Shown here in pieces: positions 54,701 to 64,000 of a stretch of DNA of 64,000 nucleotides (positions within the stretch are counted from its first letter, which is position 1; each line of letters opens with the position of its first letter). The position numbers and the translations under genes are program-made. Below the pieces are notes generated by a model. That model made no database searches and was not told the origin of the DNA. It worked only from the letters and a program-made list of their open reading frames with translations. The stretch is from Ligula intestinalis (lineage: Eukaryota > Platyhelminthes > Cestoda > Diphyllobothriidea > Diphyllobothriidae): contig JAYGXS010000010.1 in the NCBI GenBank assembly GCA_036362985.1, forward strand, positions 13,977,211 to 14,041,210. The letters run 5' to 3'.

Positions 54701-56090
54701 CACAATGCCCTCGCCGAGTGACGCTAGAATCGCGCCGTCGATAGGCCTAGTACGCAGCGGTTTTTTTATCAAGCATAGAGCGTAGCGATTTGCCGGCATA
54801 TGCGAAATTTTCTTCCATTCACTATGTTCGCATACCAGAGTCGAAATCTATTAGACTTAGATTCCTTTAAAGCGTTGTATGTTACCTCGTACTGCCTCTA
54901 TCATATACGAACGGCGTTTCCTCACCAACAACTCTTATTTTCTTAAACTCCAGGCCCTTGAATTTAATTTTTAACAGTTGTCTTTGTAATAGTATTCTTT
55001 CAGTAGTTTTATTGTGAAAAAGAATAAAAGGAAACAGCCAGTGTTCTCTTCTCAGGAAGGGTCGGTGACGGGAATGATGAGTTTGAGGTTGATTCTCAAC
55101 AAAATTATCATAGAAAAATATCTAGACTCATCGTGGTTTTCATTCAGTATGCAATGTGGTCTAGTTCATCGTTTCCAGTACGCATTCAGGGAACCTTCAG
55201 ATGCCCCATGAAGGCGAATTTCAGTTCATGAGTTTTTATATGCATGCGGATACCTGTCTTTTGCAACATGTTGTATGTTTAATTAGTACAGTGCCTTTAG
55301 TAACGTAGTGCGGCTTTTGAATCATACAAACTTTTATTTTTTGCCTTTGAAGCTGACGCTTATTTCATCTCATCACCAAATGGCGTGAAGCCCCCTTTGA
55401 AAGTGTCCTGTACTCTCTCCGTACGGTCACCCCATAAATAATTTATCAAATAGCTATGATAGTCATAGTCCAGAAGCCTTTGATTAAATTCAGCAGTCAT
55501 TTTTGGTACTGATAGGCCTCCTCGCTGTGTTTAATGGCAATTCGACCGCGGATCCACTCATTGTGGACCACCGATCTGTTGATAGCAAGTGCATAGCCTT
55601 AATGTGTTCGTGCCGTCTTAGGTTGCTGTTAATCAAGCGAAATGTGTGCACATAATCTCGGATGAACACATCCAACGGTCGTGAAAGTTTAAGAAGACAG
55701 TGTATAGCCTACTTGAATACCTTTGCTGCAAGCTGGTCCATGTTTAGGCGGCTTGTCAGCTGCGTCCTCATCACTGAAACTAAAACCGGCGTGGGTGCCA
55801 ATGGTGCGACGAAAGCATGTGTACTAGAAAGAGGGAAACTAGTTTTATTTCGAATTTCCTTGCATAAGATTTCAATAACTGCATATCCCACGTTCATCCG
55901 AATTTATATATGATAATTTTCTATGTGTTCACTTAATTGTACGTGTTATGGTTAAAACTATGCGAAATCTATCTAGCCTCAGTGAAACTGTAGACTCTGC
56001 CTCTCCACGCATTAAGATCTGGCGTAATTGACCCGGAGAGCTATAGTAACTGTATTATTTAACGATGGTTATCGATTAGCAAATGCCTAA
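51741..56090. other. Intergenic region between LRRCC1 and TRMT11, first part
   Basis: No recognised gene. The longest open frame is 52475-52894 (+, 139 codons), without signal, domain or splice context. Short palindromic sequence occurs around 54535-54585 (GCGCG and CCTATCGATGCGATATCG). No RNA gene is seen. Confidence 0.45.
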
Positions 56091-56690
56091 ATACTATTTA
56101 AATGTTAAGTTGGATTAAAAGACTGGTCGAGTGGACACTCGGTATACATCCGCCTTTGCGGCCAGGGCGCAATGGGTCACTACATATATTATAAGCTGAA
56201 CAGCAACCATTAGAGGACGATGTCGTCCTTACACCGTTCATTGGGCAACAACTTCGTCCGAAGCCTGTTGTTAATCCCGTGGCTATGGCATATATCTTGA
56301 TTTCGTCTATATTTAGCAATAAAATAGCTGACTTAGCGGCCTCACTTACCAAAGACGTCATCATCATCATGCTTGAGGCTAGCTTAAAAATATCACCGCC
56401 TCAAGACTTCATTAAACCTAAATGGAGGGTCCAATCAATGCATATTTGAAACGAATGCGCAACAGAATACAACCTTGTCGAACGGATAGGAAGGTTATTG
56501 CGTATCAGAACTCACGTATTGGTGGCTTAATATTCTGGCGATTAAATATGCAGACGTGCCGTCTTCCCGCAGCATTTACAATATCCATTCGCAATGAACG
56601 GAATCGAACACTGTAGTGAAGTCAAATGTACAAAGAGCCGTATGTTTCTGTTAGCCATGCGCGAATTGAAGATTTAGTCACAGTGTAAGG
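56090..56690 (-). pseudogene. RTE-like reverse transcriptase remnant
   Basis: The minus strand at 56638-56582 reads ALCTFDFTTVFDSVHCEWI, the RT motif A of RTE-type elements (FIDFxxAFDSVxRxxLW). After a stop comes MLREDGTSAYLIARI, as in LRxDGxPxKLIxLI. In another frame at 56483-56421 comes VRQGCILLRIRFKYALIGPS, motif B' (VRQGCxLSPxLFNYxIDWI). The order and spacing fit one element broken by a frameshift. The downstream YADD region (about 56370-56100) is too decayed to read. Confidence 0.65.
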
Positions 56691-57827
56691 AAATTGGTAT
56701 ATCTGTGTCCAGTTCACAACCCAAGGAAGTAGGCAGTGGGTTGGTCATCGAACGTGACAATTGTCAATAAAATGCCCCTTATTGTTGTAATATGAGGCCG
56801 AAAATGCGAGTCTGACATGCACAGAAGTAGAGTGCCAACGTTTATCCACCTGTTAAAACGTAAGACTTATTATAATGGTTGGAGGTTGAGCTTTGCAGAA
56901 AGCTAACTACTGACTATTAGATTTGGTAGAGTTAACCACCGATCCAGGCCCTTGTTTTACCTACTTAATTGGACTACAAGTAAATTTCGGGCTAGTTCGG
57001 AAAGTGTATTAGAGTGTCTTCTAGGTGACCACCGTAATTCAGAGGCGGAACCAAGAGTTTCAATCTGTCCTACGCATAAGTTGAGAAGTAGGTGCTCAGT
57101 CGAAGTACTATCGACTGGATAAATAATCGGACTCCGGTATAAGACCTACCTGTTATCGCGAAATGGTAAAATGCGGTCAATCCATTGTTAGCAAAATTGG
57201 CAGGAACTTTGAAAGTTTGCTGCTAAGTAAGAAGACTAAGATTTGACGCCTTTGCAGCGACGGAGCTTGCAGCAACAATACCCATAAGTATATTCTATTG
57301 GCTTCCGATTTTGCATATCCGTTGCCTGAGAAAAGTATTCAGTCAAAAATATTTTTACGACATGGTTAAGGTTGGCCGTCATCAAATGCATCTTCCTTGG
57401 ACTCGCAGCCCACCTGTCCTTATTTTTCTAATGTCCATAAGTATTTACGACTGATATCTTGTACTCCACAATCAGATCAACTATTATTCAACTTATCCAA
57501 AACAAGAGTGTCCTTCGAGGACACTGTTCAACCTGTCCTAGGGGTCTGTTCGGATAAAAAGAAACCCCTTTTGCAGCTTTTACTTGACTTTTGAGCAAGG
57601 GAATGACGAGGTTTCAGGTGAAATATTATACCGATAAAGTTCTGATCACAGCGTCAGACAAAGGAGCATAATTGATGACACGCAGTGATCACATCGTGAT
57701 TTCATCATACCCTCGATTTTTGTGCGTTTTTGAATCTGATCATAATGTTTTCATATTTAGAAGTGGGTTAGCTGTTACAAAGTGATTGCAATTTCATCTT
57801 CGCTATTCCCTCAATCCTCTGACAGCA
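56691..57827. other. Upstream region of TRMT11
   Basis: There is no recognised motif or element. It should contain the TRMT11 promoter. The coding frame is open back to 57786, but the first ATG that fits the family is 57828. Confidence 0.4.
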
Positions 57828-58079
57828 ATGCAGTATCTGCTGTCATTTTCCGCGCAGGAATTCGTCAATTTTCGTGAGTTGGAAGTCCGTTCTCTTTTGC
57901 AATTAAATGACCTCGATCAAGACTGCATCGCTGCTGATGTTGACTGGAGTGAGCCATACATTCTGGTCAAGTGCCCAAACGATGAAAAAGCTAATAAACT
58001 GATTGAGCGGAGTGTCCTCATCAAGTCCGTCTTCTCCATCTGGGCACAGGCGAGCACTTTTGAGGAGGTGTTGGACAAG
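57828..58079 (+). CDS. TRMT11: TRMT11 exon 1
   Basis: It reads MQYLLSFSAQEFVNFRELEV, and near the end RSVLIKSVFSIWAQASTFEE. This aligns with the RYLLLMAQEHLEFRLPEI and KSIFELWG blocks of human TRMT11. The donor is AAG|GTTTGA. ATG 57828 is preferred because alignment to the family begins there. Confidence 0.88.
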
Positions 58080-61000
58080 GTTTGACAATCTTTTCGTACC
58101 TTCACTCCTCTTCAATCATCAGATAGGCTCTGTACCAAAGAAACTGATGGAGCCCTTTATTTCTGGACCGGCCCCCATAAAGGTCCAAGTGACCTCTGTG
58201 AATAAAAAGACGTCACAGGAGGACCGTCTGGATTACATTAAACGCCTGTTAAGTACTGACAAAGATATTACCGCTCCGATTTCTCTCAAGTCTCCCGAGG
58301 TAGGACAGTAGAATTGTTTTCTATTAAAGGTATCCTTTGTGTGCAATTCATCTGCGCTATGTACTTGTTAGTTGCCAGGAATCTAATTTCTTTCTTTGTG
58401 GTCTAAGGAGTGGCTGATTAACTGACGAGCAGCCCACTTTTCATACAGATGTAGTTGTTAGAGGCAATATGTAATATTGGAATGAGTTGGAAGGTTTTAT
58501 GTACCGCCTGCCCCCATTGGCATGGAACATTGACACTTAATAACGAAAAATTTACTGCGTCCGATTTCCTAATTATAGCTTGACCGTTATTTTAATCACA
58601 TCACCAATTTACTCGCATCTCAGAACCCAGGTATGTCTTTGCAATTCCTGGTCGCATGACTATGTTTGCACACTGTAGTCTCTCTTAAATATTCACTCGT
58701 TGTGATTGTATTTAGTATTTGCAGGTGGAGTGCTCTCAGTCTTTGGATGGACTGAAGCTGGAAAACCCCAGCATCGGGCCAGATTTTATTGCACTGTAGA
58801 ATTAGCCAAAACATGAAAAGTAGTTAAGTTGCAATTATTTATCCAGGTAGGTTTAGTGTGCCACATGCAAAGAACTGATGGTGAAACATCTACGTTAAAA
58901 AAGTGCGGTATTTGCTAAATAACAGCAAACAACCCATCTACTGTACTCGCTTTGTGAACTTTTCAGTGATAACGAAACGACGTACTTAAACCAAGATAGT
59001 AGTATGTTTATAGTGATCTAAAAAATCGAATTAGCTGTAGTTCGGTTAATTTTATTTAACCTTTAGCGGGTGATTATCCGGATTGTACGCCCAAACAGGC
59101 CCCGGGGTACGTGCGTTGGACCACCATCAGATCAGCACCAGGACACGACACGTCTTATTTGGGTTGCGCTTTCATAACACATGCAAAACACGGGGGAGTC
59201 ATTGGTGGCATGTGTAGGTGCCGGCCCACGCCCCACCAGCCACCTATAGCCTTTATGGCATTCCCACACAGTGAGAACCGAGTCAGGCGTGGCGGCTCCG
59301 ACCACCTGCGCTCAGTACAGTCTTCGTGACTCTTTCTTGCAACCGGGCATAACCGACTGGGGCAAGAGGGAGTGTAGTAGATACAAGGTAAGTCTGCTAA
59401 CACTTACAACGCATCCACGCTTAAGTCACCGCATTCGCCCTCAGAATGGTGAAGCACGCGGTAGATATAGTTGAAATCGATGATTGAACTTTTGATTACC
59501 CATAAGCCTCCTAAACAACCTCACTACGGGGGACTGCGCAGCAGACGTTCCTGCAATTTTGACGCTAGCTTCCTGTCACCATTTGTGGGTTCAGAGTTCA
59601 TGCTTCTCTAGCAATTATTTCGTCACAGCGTAAAATGTTGTTATGATTTATTAGCATTCGTAAACATAAACGACAGTCCTTCCCTCCTATTTTAGTACGA
59701 GCTCTACCTCCTTTTCGATTATACACGCTCTCTCACCAATCAAAAGGATCAGAAGTTAAAGCAGGTCTATTATGGCCGCCTAGTGGGCGAGAGTTCTCGC
59801 CGTCGGCTTATGAGCAAGTTTGATCTCTCCAAACGCACCTACCTGGGAAATACAACTATGGACGTTCGACTGGCCGGTATAATTGCCAACGCCTGCCTCG
59901 CCCGCCGTGGAGACCTGGTGTGGGACCCCTTTTTGGGCACTGGAGGCATGGTGCTAGCGACTTCAGTCTGGGGTGCTTACGGAGCCGGGTGCGATATCGA
60001 TTACTCCCTGGTTCACGGCAAGGGCAGATCACCGAAGGCCGGACAGGTAATTGCCCCTTAGTGTACAGCACTCCCGTGGCTTTGTTTGCAGCCTTGGCAC
60101 ATTGCAACGATGGCTTTAGATCGTGTTGTATCTAAATGCCGAGGTCTTTTTGTAAACTCTCCATCTTTATGGACCCTGTCACTCAAACCACATGTCTGAA
60201 ATTACTGTACCTTCTTTTATGCAGGGCAAGCGCATGGACGGTGAGTGTCTGCGAGCCAACTATCGACAGTACGGCCTCGAGGCCTACTACCTTGATGTGA
60301 TCATAGCGGACGCCGCCAGTCTGGGTCGTCTGCTACGGGTGCCTGAAGAGCGGCTGCTTATCGCTGCAGCATCCCCCACGACAGCTGCTGATGTGAATCA
60401 GAAGCAAAGGCACGAACAATCGCAGGTGACAGCCGTCGGTCTGTTTGACGCCATCATCACGGACCCACCATACGGAGTGCGGGAGCGTAGTTGTCGAATC
60501 GCCGGACAAGCCGCGGAGAAAGAGCCGAGTTTGGTAACTCCGGAGTTCCTTGAAAAAATCACGGGCGGGTACGCTTTATTCCTCCACTGCCTCCCCGTTG
60601 TTATTACCTTTACCAATGTAGATTACTCGTATTATTTTACTGAAAGGCGCGCAGCTCCTCGTATATTGATTGTATAGCGTGCGCAGTCAGGCCCTGTTCC
60701 CCCTCTTTTCAATCTTCTTGTTCGGAATCCTCTGAAATTGGTTCTTGTCATTAATGCTCAACCGAGTTCACGTCTTCAGCCCACATAACCCTTAACTCGG
60801 GGGGCATATCAACATTAGGAAGGTAAGAGAAGCGAACAGCTTTGCATTAAATGCCTGGAAGGGTGCATATTTCTGTGCCATTTCGGAAACAAATTATTGT
60901 TATAATGCTACTTGTTATATTTCAGTACCATGTGACCATGCAATAATTTAACGTCCCGAATTCATCGCTCAGGCCTTCGGACATTAATTTTTACATTTGC

Positions 61001-63840
61001 AGGCACTTGAACATTTGCTGGTTTCGTTATAGCATGCTTTTACTCTAATAAATTACTTTACTACACACTTATAGCAGCGACAGTTAATGTATCTGTATTT
61101 ATTTGACACTTCCTTGTATTTGAATGCAAAATTTTAATGGATCCATAAAATTTCATGAGTGCTCGTCAGTTGCATCCACTCAGTGCGTTAAAGGTTCATG
61201 AACGAGAAAATTACGAAATTGAGTTTGTACAGAAATGTCATAGGTCATAATCACTAAGGCTAATTAGTAAAGATGGAAAGTTAAACGAGGTGGGGGGGGG
61301 AACAGGGAAATTGGGTTGCGGGAATAAAGGGGGGGGGGCAGGGGAATGCGCAAATCTGGGGGCCTGTAGTTACCAAAGATTTTGCCAAAGATTTTCCAAA
61401 TTCACATTAAAAGACAGTTTCCAGTTTATTGATGAGATCAGGCAAATGTATGACATCCCTGGACGTTGAGTCCTTGTTTACCAACGTGCCGTTGGATGAA
61501 ACCATAGACATTATTTGTGCTTATTCATCTGACACACGCCTGTCCCCGCAATTACTACGGAACTTACTGCAACTGTGTACCAAGAATGTCCAATTTCTGT
61601 TTGATGGCCAATTCTATCGACAAATTGACGGAGTCGCAATGGGAAGTCCGCTTGGACCAACCTTTGCAGACATATTCATGGGCCATCTGGAAGAAAAAGT
61701 ACTCGCAAAATTGAACCACACAACACTCTACAGACGATATGTAGACGATGTTTTCACGATTGTGGAGAACATGAAAGAAGCTGAGGAATTATTGTCCACA
61801 ATGAACAAGCTGCATCCAAAGATTAAATTTACTATGGAACCAGAACGAGCTAACCAACTGTCTTTCCTCGATGTCCACTTGTCCAGACTGACAGATGGCT
61901 CCATTTCACGGAGGGTCTACCACAAGAATACCTGGAAAGGTCAGTATCTACATTATCTAAGTTTTGTTCCCATTCAATGGAAACGTAACTTGGTATGCAA
62001 CCTTTTCCAGAGGACTAGAAAAATCTGTTCTGAGGATATTTTTGACGCAGAATTAGGCTGTCTCAAAGATACTTTACTGAACCGTGGATATCCACCTCAG
62101 TTTATAGACAAATATAGCAAACCCTTGCGACCCAAAATGAACGAACATTCAGCTCCTAAAAGGCCAGTATTTTTTATCCTTGCCCTTCAAGGGTGATAAC
62201 ATCTTAAACACTATTAAGAGGCGCCTACTCACGGATATAGAAAGAACCTATTACGCCGCTGAACTTATATTCTGCTCTCCAACAAAGCCCTTGCCAATTC
62301 CTTGTGTTAAGGATGCCTTACCTTTGCACGCCACCTCCAACTGCGTTTATGAATTCACATGCACTTGCGGATGCAAGTACATAGGGCGAACGCAAAGGCA
62401 ATTGGCAGCCAGAGCCAAGGAGCACCTGCCTAGTTAGTTATTCAAGCAAGAAAACCGATCCCCTCGTTCCTCTATTACAGAACACTTGCTGGACACGGGT
62501 CATTCTGTAGACCCTTTAACTTCATTCCGAGTTCTTGTTCGAGCACGAACATCTCGAATCTTGCGCTGCCTGGAGGCAGCCTGTATAAGACGCTTTAAAC
62601 CGGACCTATGCAAACAGTTGGAGCATGTGGTTAACCTGGCCTTGCCTTGGTAACTAGAGGCCCCCAGATTTGCGCATTCCCCTGCCCCCCTTTATTCCCG
62701 CAACCCAATTTCCCTGTTCCCCCCCCCACCTCGTTTAACTTTCCTTCTTTACTAATAAGCGTTAGTGATTATGACCTATGACATTTCTGTACAAACTCAA
62801 TTTCGTAATTTTCTCGTTCATGAACCTTTAACGCACTGAGTGGATGTAACTGACGAGCACTCATGAAATTTTATGGATCCATTAAAATTTTGCATTACTA
62901 TTTTCAAGTTCTCACCGGGAAAACTATGCTTCAAACTTCCTTGTATTTTTGTGTGTTTTTTTCAAATTTTTGATGTACTTATTTTGCATGGAAACAAATA
63001 GGGAGTTCCAAGGTACATACCCACGCTTTCCTCAAATAAACTAAAAGGGCAATTACTCTACCTTAGCTGTAATTCAACGTTAACCCTGATCGTATCCTTG
63101 ACTCCAATCTCTTCGGAATTAGCACAGAGCCCTCAACACTGCCAGTTAGGACTCCATTCCCACACCCTACGCATCAGGAGTACTGATGAACATAAACGGC
63201 AACCGCGCAAGCAGTTTTATTGCAACTGGGCCAACGCTGTAACCCAATGTACGTACAACTCCATATCGGCAGAGTACGAACGAAACTTTCGTTTGGGGAC
63301 TTGATTTGGTTTCTTGTGTAGGCAACGGATGATGCAGGGACTACTGTCCTCGGGCTGTGTTGTTTCCCGGTGTGTTATAAATTCTAACGTTTAGGATGCC
63401 TTATATGGCCGCTTAAAAAGGACACGTGAGTAAGAACGTCCGCGCAGTCAAGATAGTTTGACTTGCTGTATATTTCAGGAAAGGTAAATATTTCCGTGTC
63501 TTAACTCTAACCGAAAACAAAACAGTAGCCTACCCTTAGCCTTACAGTTAACACGAGCCTAAATCTTAACCTTAAACAGAGTCCGGACCTTCACCCTAAC
63601 TCTGACTTCCTAACTCATCCCTTACCCCAATTCCAAATCAAATTTTCCTGAAATTTGGCGCAAAGCCACATTTATAGTTCGCTGCCATTTAGGTTATCTT
63701 TACCGTTGTAACTCGTAACTACTTGAAATGAATTATTTTTTACTGTTCAGCTTCTCTTTTATAGGGCACATCATCCCGTAGTCGTAAATCAGGATGGTCT
63801 GGTGCCCGTTACTCACGATCTACCCCACTTTCCACACAAG
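57828..63840 (+). CDS. TRMT11: TRMT11 orthologue, tRNA (guanine10-N2) methyltransferase catalytic subunit, 3' end outside window
   Basis: TRMT11 with TRMT112 makes N2-methylguanosine at position 10 of tRNAs, using S-adenosylmethionine, in the cytosol. Exons: 57828-58079, 58123-58299, 59696-60046, 60225-60568, 63765-63840, all phase-consistent (0, 0, 0, 2, 0), for about 399 residues so far. The N-terminal half is the THUMP-containing region (QYLLSFSAQEFVNFRELEVR). The methyltransferase begins SKFDLSKRTYLGNTTMD and carries DPFLGTGG (about 220-227, SAM site) and IITDPPYG (about 337-344, catalytic motif IV). GECLRANYRQYGLEAYYLDV matches the ENIRANLRQYGLEKYYLDV block recalled from human TRMT11. 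An insertion of about 40 residues precedes motif IV. The last 60-100 residues lie beyond 64000. Confidence 0.92.
58080..58122 (+). other. 43-bp intron of TRMT11
   Basis: GTTTGACAATC ... CTTCAATCATCAG is a GT-AG intron of only 43 bp. Without splicing the frame ends at TGA 58082. With splicing it reads through in phase 0 into a conserved segment. Confidence 0.8.
58123..58299 (+). CDS. TRMT11: TRMT11 exon 2
   Basis: It reads IGSVPKKLMEPFISGPAPIK, then VQVTSVNKKTSQEDRLDYIK and ITAPISLKSPE. It matches the YKIKIHTFNKTLTQEEKIKRI part of the THUMP region. The donor is CCCGAG|GTAGGA. Confidence 0.88.
58300..59695. other. TRMT11 intron 2
   Basis: 1396 bp without recognised element. The segment 58723-58800 is open in two frames but does not fit the TRMT11 alignment, since exon 2 joins directly to exon 3. 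Confidence 0.5.
59696..60046 (+). CDS. TRMT11: TRMT11 exon 3 (methyltransferase SAM site)
   Basis: The acceptor is CTATTTTAG|TAC and the donor GGACAG|GTAATT, giving 117 codons. It begins YELYLLFDYT (the HVFSVLEDYG position). It continues VYYGRLVGESSRRRLMSKFD, LSKRTYLGNTTMD, DPFLGTGGMVLATSVWGAYG, then GCDIDYSLVHGKG. All SAM-binding landmarks of the Trm11 family are present. Confidence 0.92.
60225..60568 (+). CDS. TRMT11: TRMT11 exon 4 (catalytic motif IV)
   Basis: The acceptor is TTTTATGCAG|GGC and the donor GGGCGG|GTACGC (phase 2). It reads GECLRANYRQYGLEAYYLDV, IIADAASL, then a lineage-specific stretch of about 40 residues rich in A, R, Q and E (RLLRVPEERLLIAAASPTTA ...), then LFDAIITDPPYGVRERSCRI. 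DPPYG is the catalytic motif for N2-guanine methylation. Confidence 0.92.
60569..61107. other. TRMT11 intron 4 before the PLE
   Basis: No element is recognised here. It is AT-rich intron sequence. Confidence 0.5.
61123..61378 (+). repeat. Left inverted terminal repeat of PLE
   Basis: It runs from AATGCAAAATTTTAATGG to GGGGGCCTGTAGTTACCAAAG and is the inverse of 62645-62896. It contains four or more G-runs (9 G near 61292-61300, GGG, GGG, GGG, 9-10 G near 61329-61338). Confidence 0.85.
61429..62196 (+). pseudogene. PLE reverse transcriptase, 5'-truncated
   Basis: The open frame starts just before motif A, TSLDVESLFTNVPLDE. It continues FDGQFYRQIDGVAMGSPLGP (motif B), YRRYVDDVFTIVE (motif C, YVDD intact) and NQLSFLDVHLSRL. 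The thumb is YHKNTWKGQYLHYLSFVPIQ and LVCNLFQRTRKICSEDIFDA. The 5' neighbour frame (FQFIDEIRQM, about 61410-61443) shows a frameshift at the start. The frame ends FILALQG at 62196 through a one-base shift, and the protein resumes at 62180 in the next frame. This PLE family differs from those at 26.6, 45.4 and 48.9 kb. Confidence 0.85.
62180..62652 (+). pseudogene. PLE GIY-YIG endonuclease and C-terminus
   Basis: It continues the RT frame with LPFKGDNILNTIKRRLLTDI, FCSPTKPLPIPCVKDALPLH and the GIY-YIG domain, VYEFTCTCGCKYIGRTQRQL then AARAKEH. A TAG at about 62435 interrupts. The same frame goes on ITEHLLDTGHSVDP, RTSRILRCLEAACIRRFKPD and EHVVNLALPW, ending TAA near 62652. The final codons overlap the inner edge of the right inverted repeat. 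Catalytic Y, R and E positions of GIY-YIG are present. Confidence 0.8.
62645..62896 (-). repeat. Right inverted terminal repeat of PLE
   Basis: It is the inverse of 61123-61378. Near 62848-62867 it contains AACTGACGAGCACTCATGAA, which has CUGACGA and GAAA boxes in hammerhead order but only a very short GAG/CTC stem II, so it is a weak ribozyme candidate. Confidence 0.8.
62949..63764. other. TRMT11 intron 4 after the PLE
   Basis: No gene is seen. A degenerate CCCTAA-like stretch (about 63525-63640, with CTTAACCTTAAAC and CCCTAACTC) is present. The end is a T-rich tract followed by the exon 5 acceptor. Confidence 0.5.
63765..63840 (+). CDS. TRMT11: TRMT11 exon 5 (probable)
   Basis: The acceptor is CTCTTTTATAG|G and the donor CACAAG|GTTTGT. 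With the two bases from exon 4 it reads AHHPVVVNQDGLVPVTHDLP, then HFPHK. This could align with the HVPVSLSYHLSDMF segment of TRMT11. Phase agreement is exact, but the peptide match is modest because this region is variable. Confidence 0.65.
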
Positions 63841-64000
63841 GTTTGTACCAGTTTTTGATTACTTCAAGTGATTGTCAATTTTCATCATCCTACTAATTCT
63901 CACAGCTTCATTATCTCCTAATTTTAAACCCCTTCCCCATACTGAAAGCGCTTTGGTTAGGCGTCTTCCTGCTCGTCGACTACGCAACCGCCATTTCTTT
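63841..64000. other. TRMT11 intron 5 start (window end)
   Basis: Intronic sequence after donor GTTTGT. The next exon should encode the GGRLVYWLP part of the methyltransferase and lies outside the window. Confidence 0.6.

Larger units (their letters stand above)
61108..62948 (+). mobile_element. Penelope-like element with inverted terminal repeats and 14-bp target duplication
   Basis: ACTTCCTTGTATTT occurs at 61108-61121 and 62935-62948. Between them the left repeat (61123-61378) is the inverse of the right repeat (62645-62896), about 250 bp with few differences. The right side has an extra tail of 38 bp before the target duplication. The inner part contains an RT and a GIY-YIG domain on the + strand. 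The N-terminal third of the PLE protein is missing, so the left repeat is joined directly to a 5'-truncated body. Inverted repeats plus a short tail are a known PLE configuration. Confidence 0.85.

Noticed and set aside
58723..58803. Possible TRMT11 exon in intron 2
   Set aside because: Two open frames exist, but exon 2 joins exon 3 directly in phase and in alignment with the family.
62848..62867. Hammerhead in the inverted repeats of the TRMT11-intron PLE
   Set aside because: CUGACGA and GAAA are in order, but stem II is only three pairs with a two-base loop. Kept as a weak note in the repeat entry, not as a ribozyme call.
1..64000. CRISPR arrays, bacterial operons, ribosome binding sites or rRNA
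   Set aside because: No regular spacer-repeat arrays, no polycistronic organisation and no rRNA sequence. The window is eukaryotic throughout.

Overview
This is a eukaryotic window that looks like a parasitic flatworm, most likely a diphyllobothriidean tapeworm. The genes have many small exons with GT/AG introns, and one intron is only 43 bp. The introns are packed with decayed Penelope-like (PLE), CR1-like and RTE-like retroelements whose protein signatures match my recollection of flatworm repeats. There is no bacterial gene organisation. The species assignment is inference; the gene and element calls rest on translated motifs.

Region 1 (1-15.9 kb) is a nest of transposable elements. It holds the zinc-finger tail of a LINE (1-420), a LINE ORF1 remnant (1734-2711), a nearly complete CR1-like LINE (about 3.35-8.36 kb, + strand), and a second related LINE (8.81-12.87 kb, + strand). 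The second LINE is interrupted by a 345-bp TIR element with a 9-bp target duplication. A 5'-truncated minus-strand copy of the first LINE family follows (12.88-14.82 kb), tail-to-tail with the second LINE.

Region 2 (16.0-51.7 kb) is one large host gene on the + strand, the orthologue of the centrosomal/ciliary protein LRRCC1. I resolve 20 coding exons: leucine-rich repeats in exons 1-3, then a long coiled coil ending at a TGA at 51678 with AATAAA at 51735. An RFX X-box-like motif lies 33 bp before the ATG. The introns hold tRNA-headed SINEs, PLE fragments, two strong foldbacks and a duplicated 145-bp segment that contains a possible 15-nt microexon.

Region 3 (51.7-57.8 kb) is intergenic. It has a degraded RTE-like reverse transcriptase remnant on the minus strand.

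Region 4 (57.8 kb to the end) is the 5' part of a second host gene on the same strand, TRMT11, the tRNA guanosine-N2 methyltransferase. Five exons are visible and the C-terminal exons lie beyond the window. Its last visible intron contains a PLE with long inverted terminal repeats, a GIY-YIG domain and a 14-bp target-site duplication.

The most interesting signal is hammerhead-ribozyme-like cores in several PLE terminal repeats. Two families keep GAAA followed by CGUC in one and GCUC in the other, a compensatory change in the two-base stem III expected of minimal PLE hammerheads.
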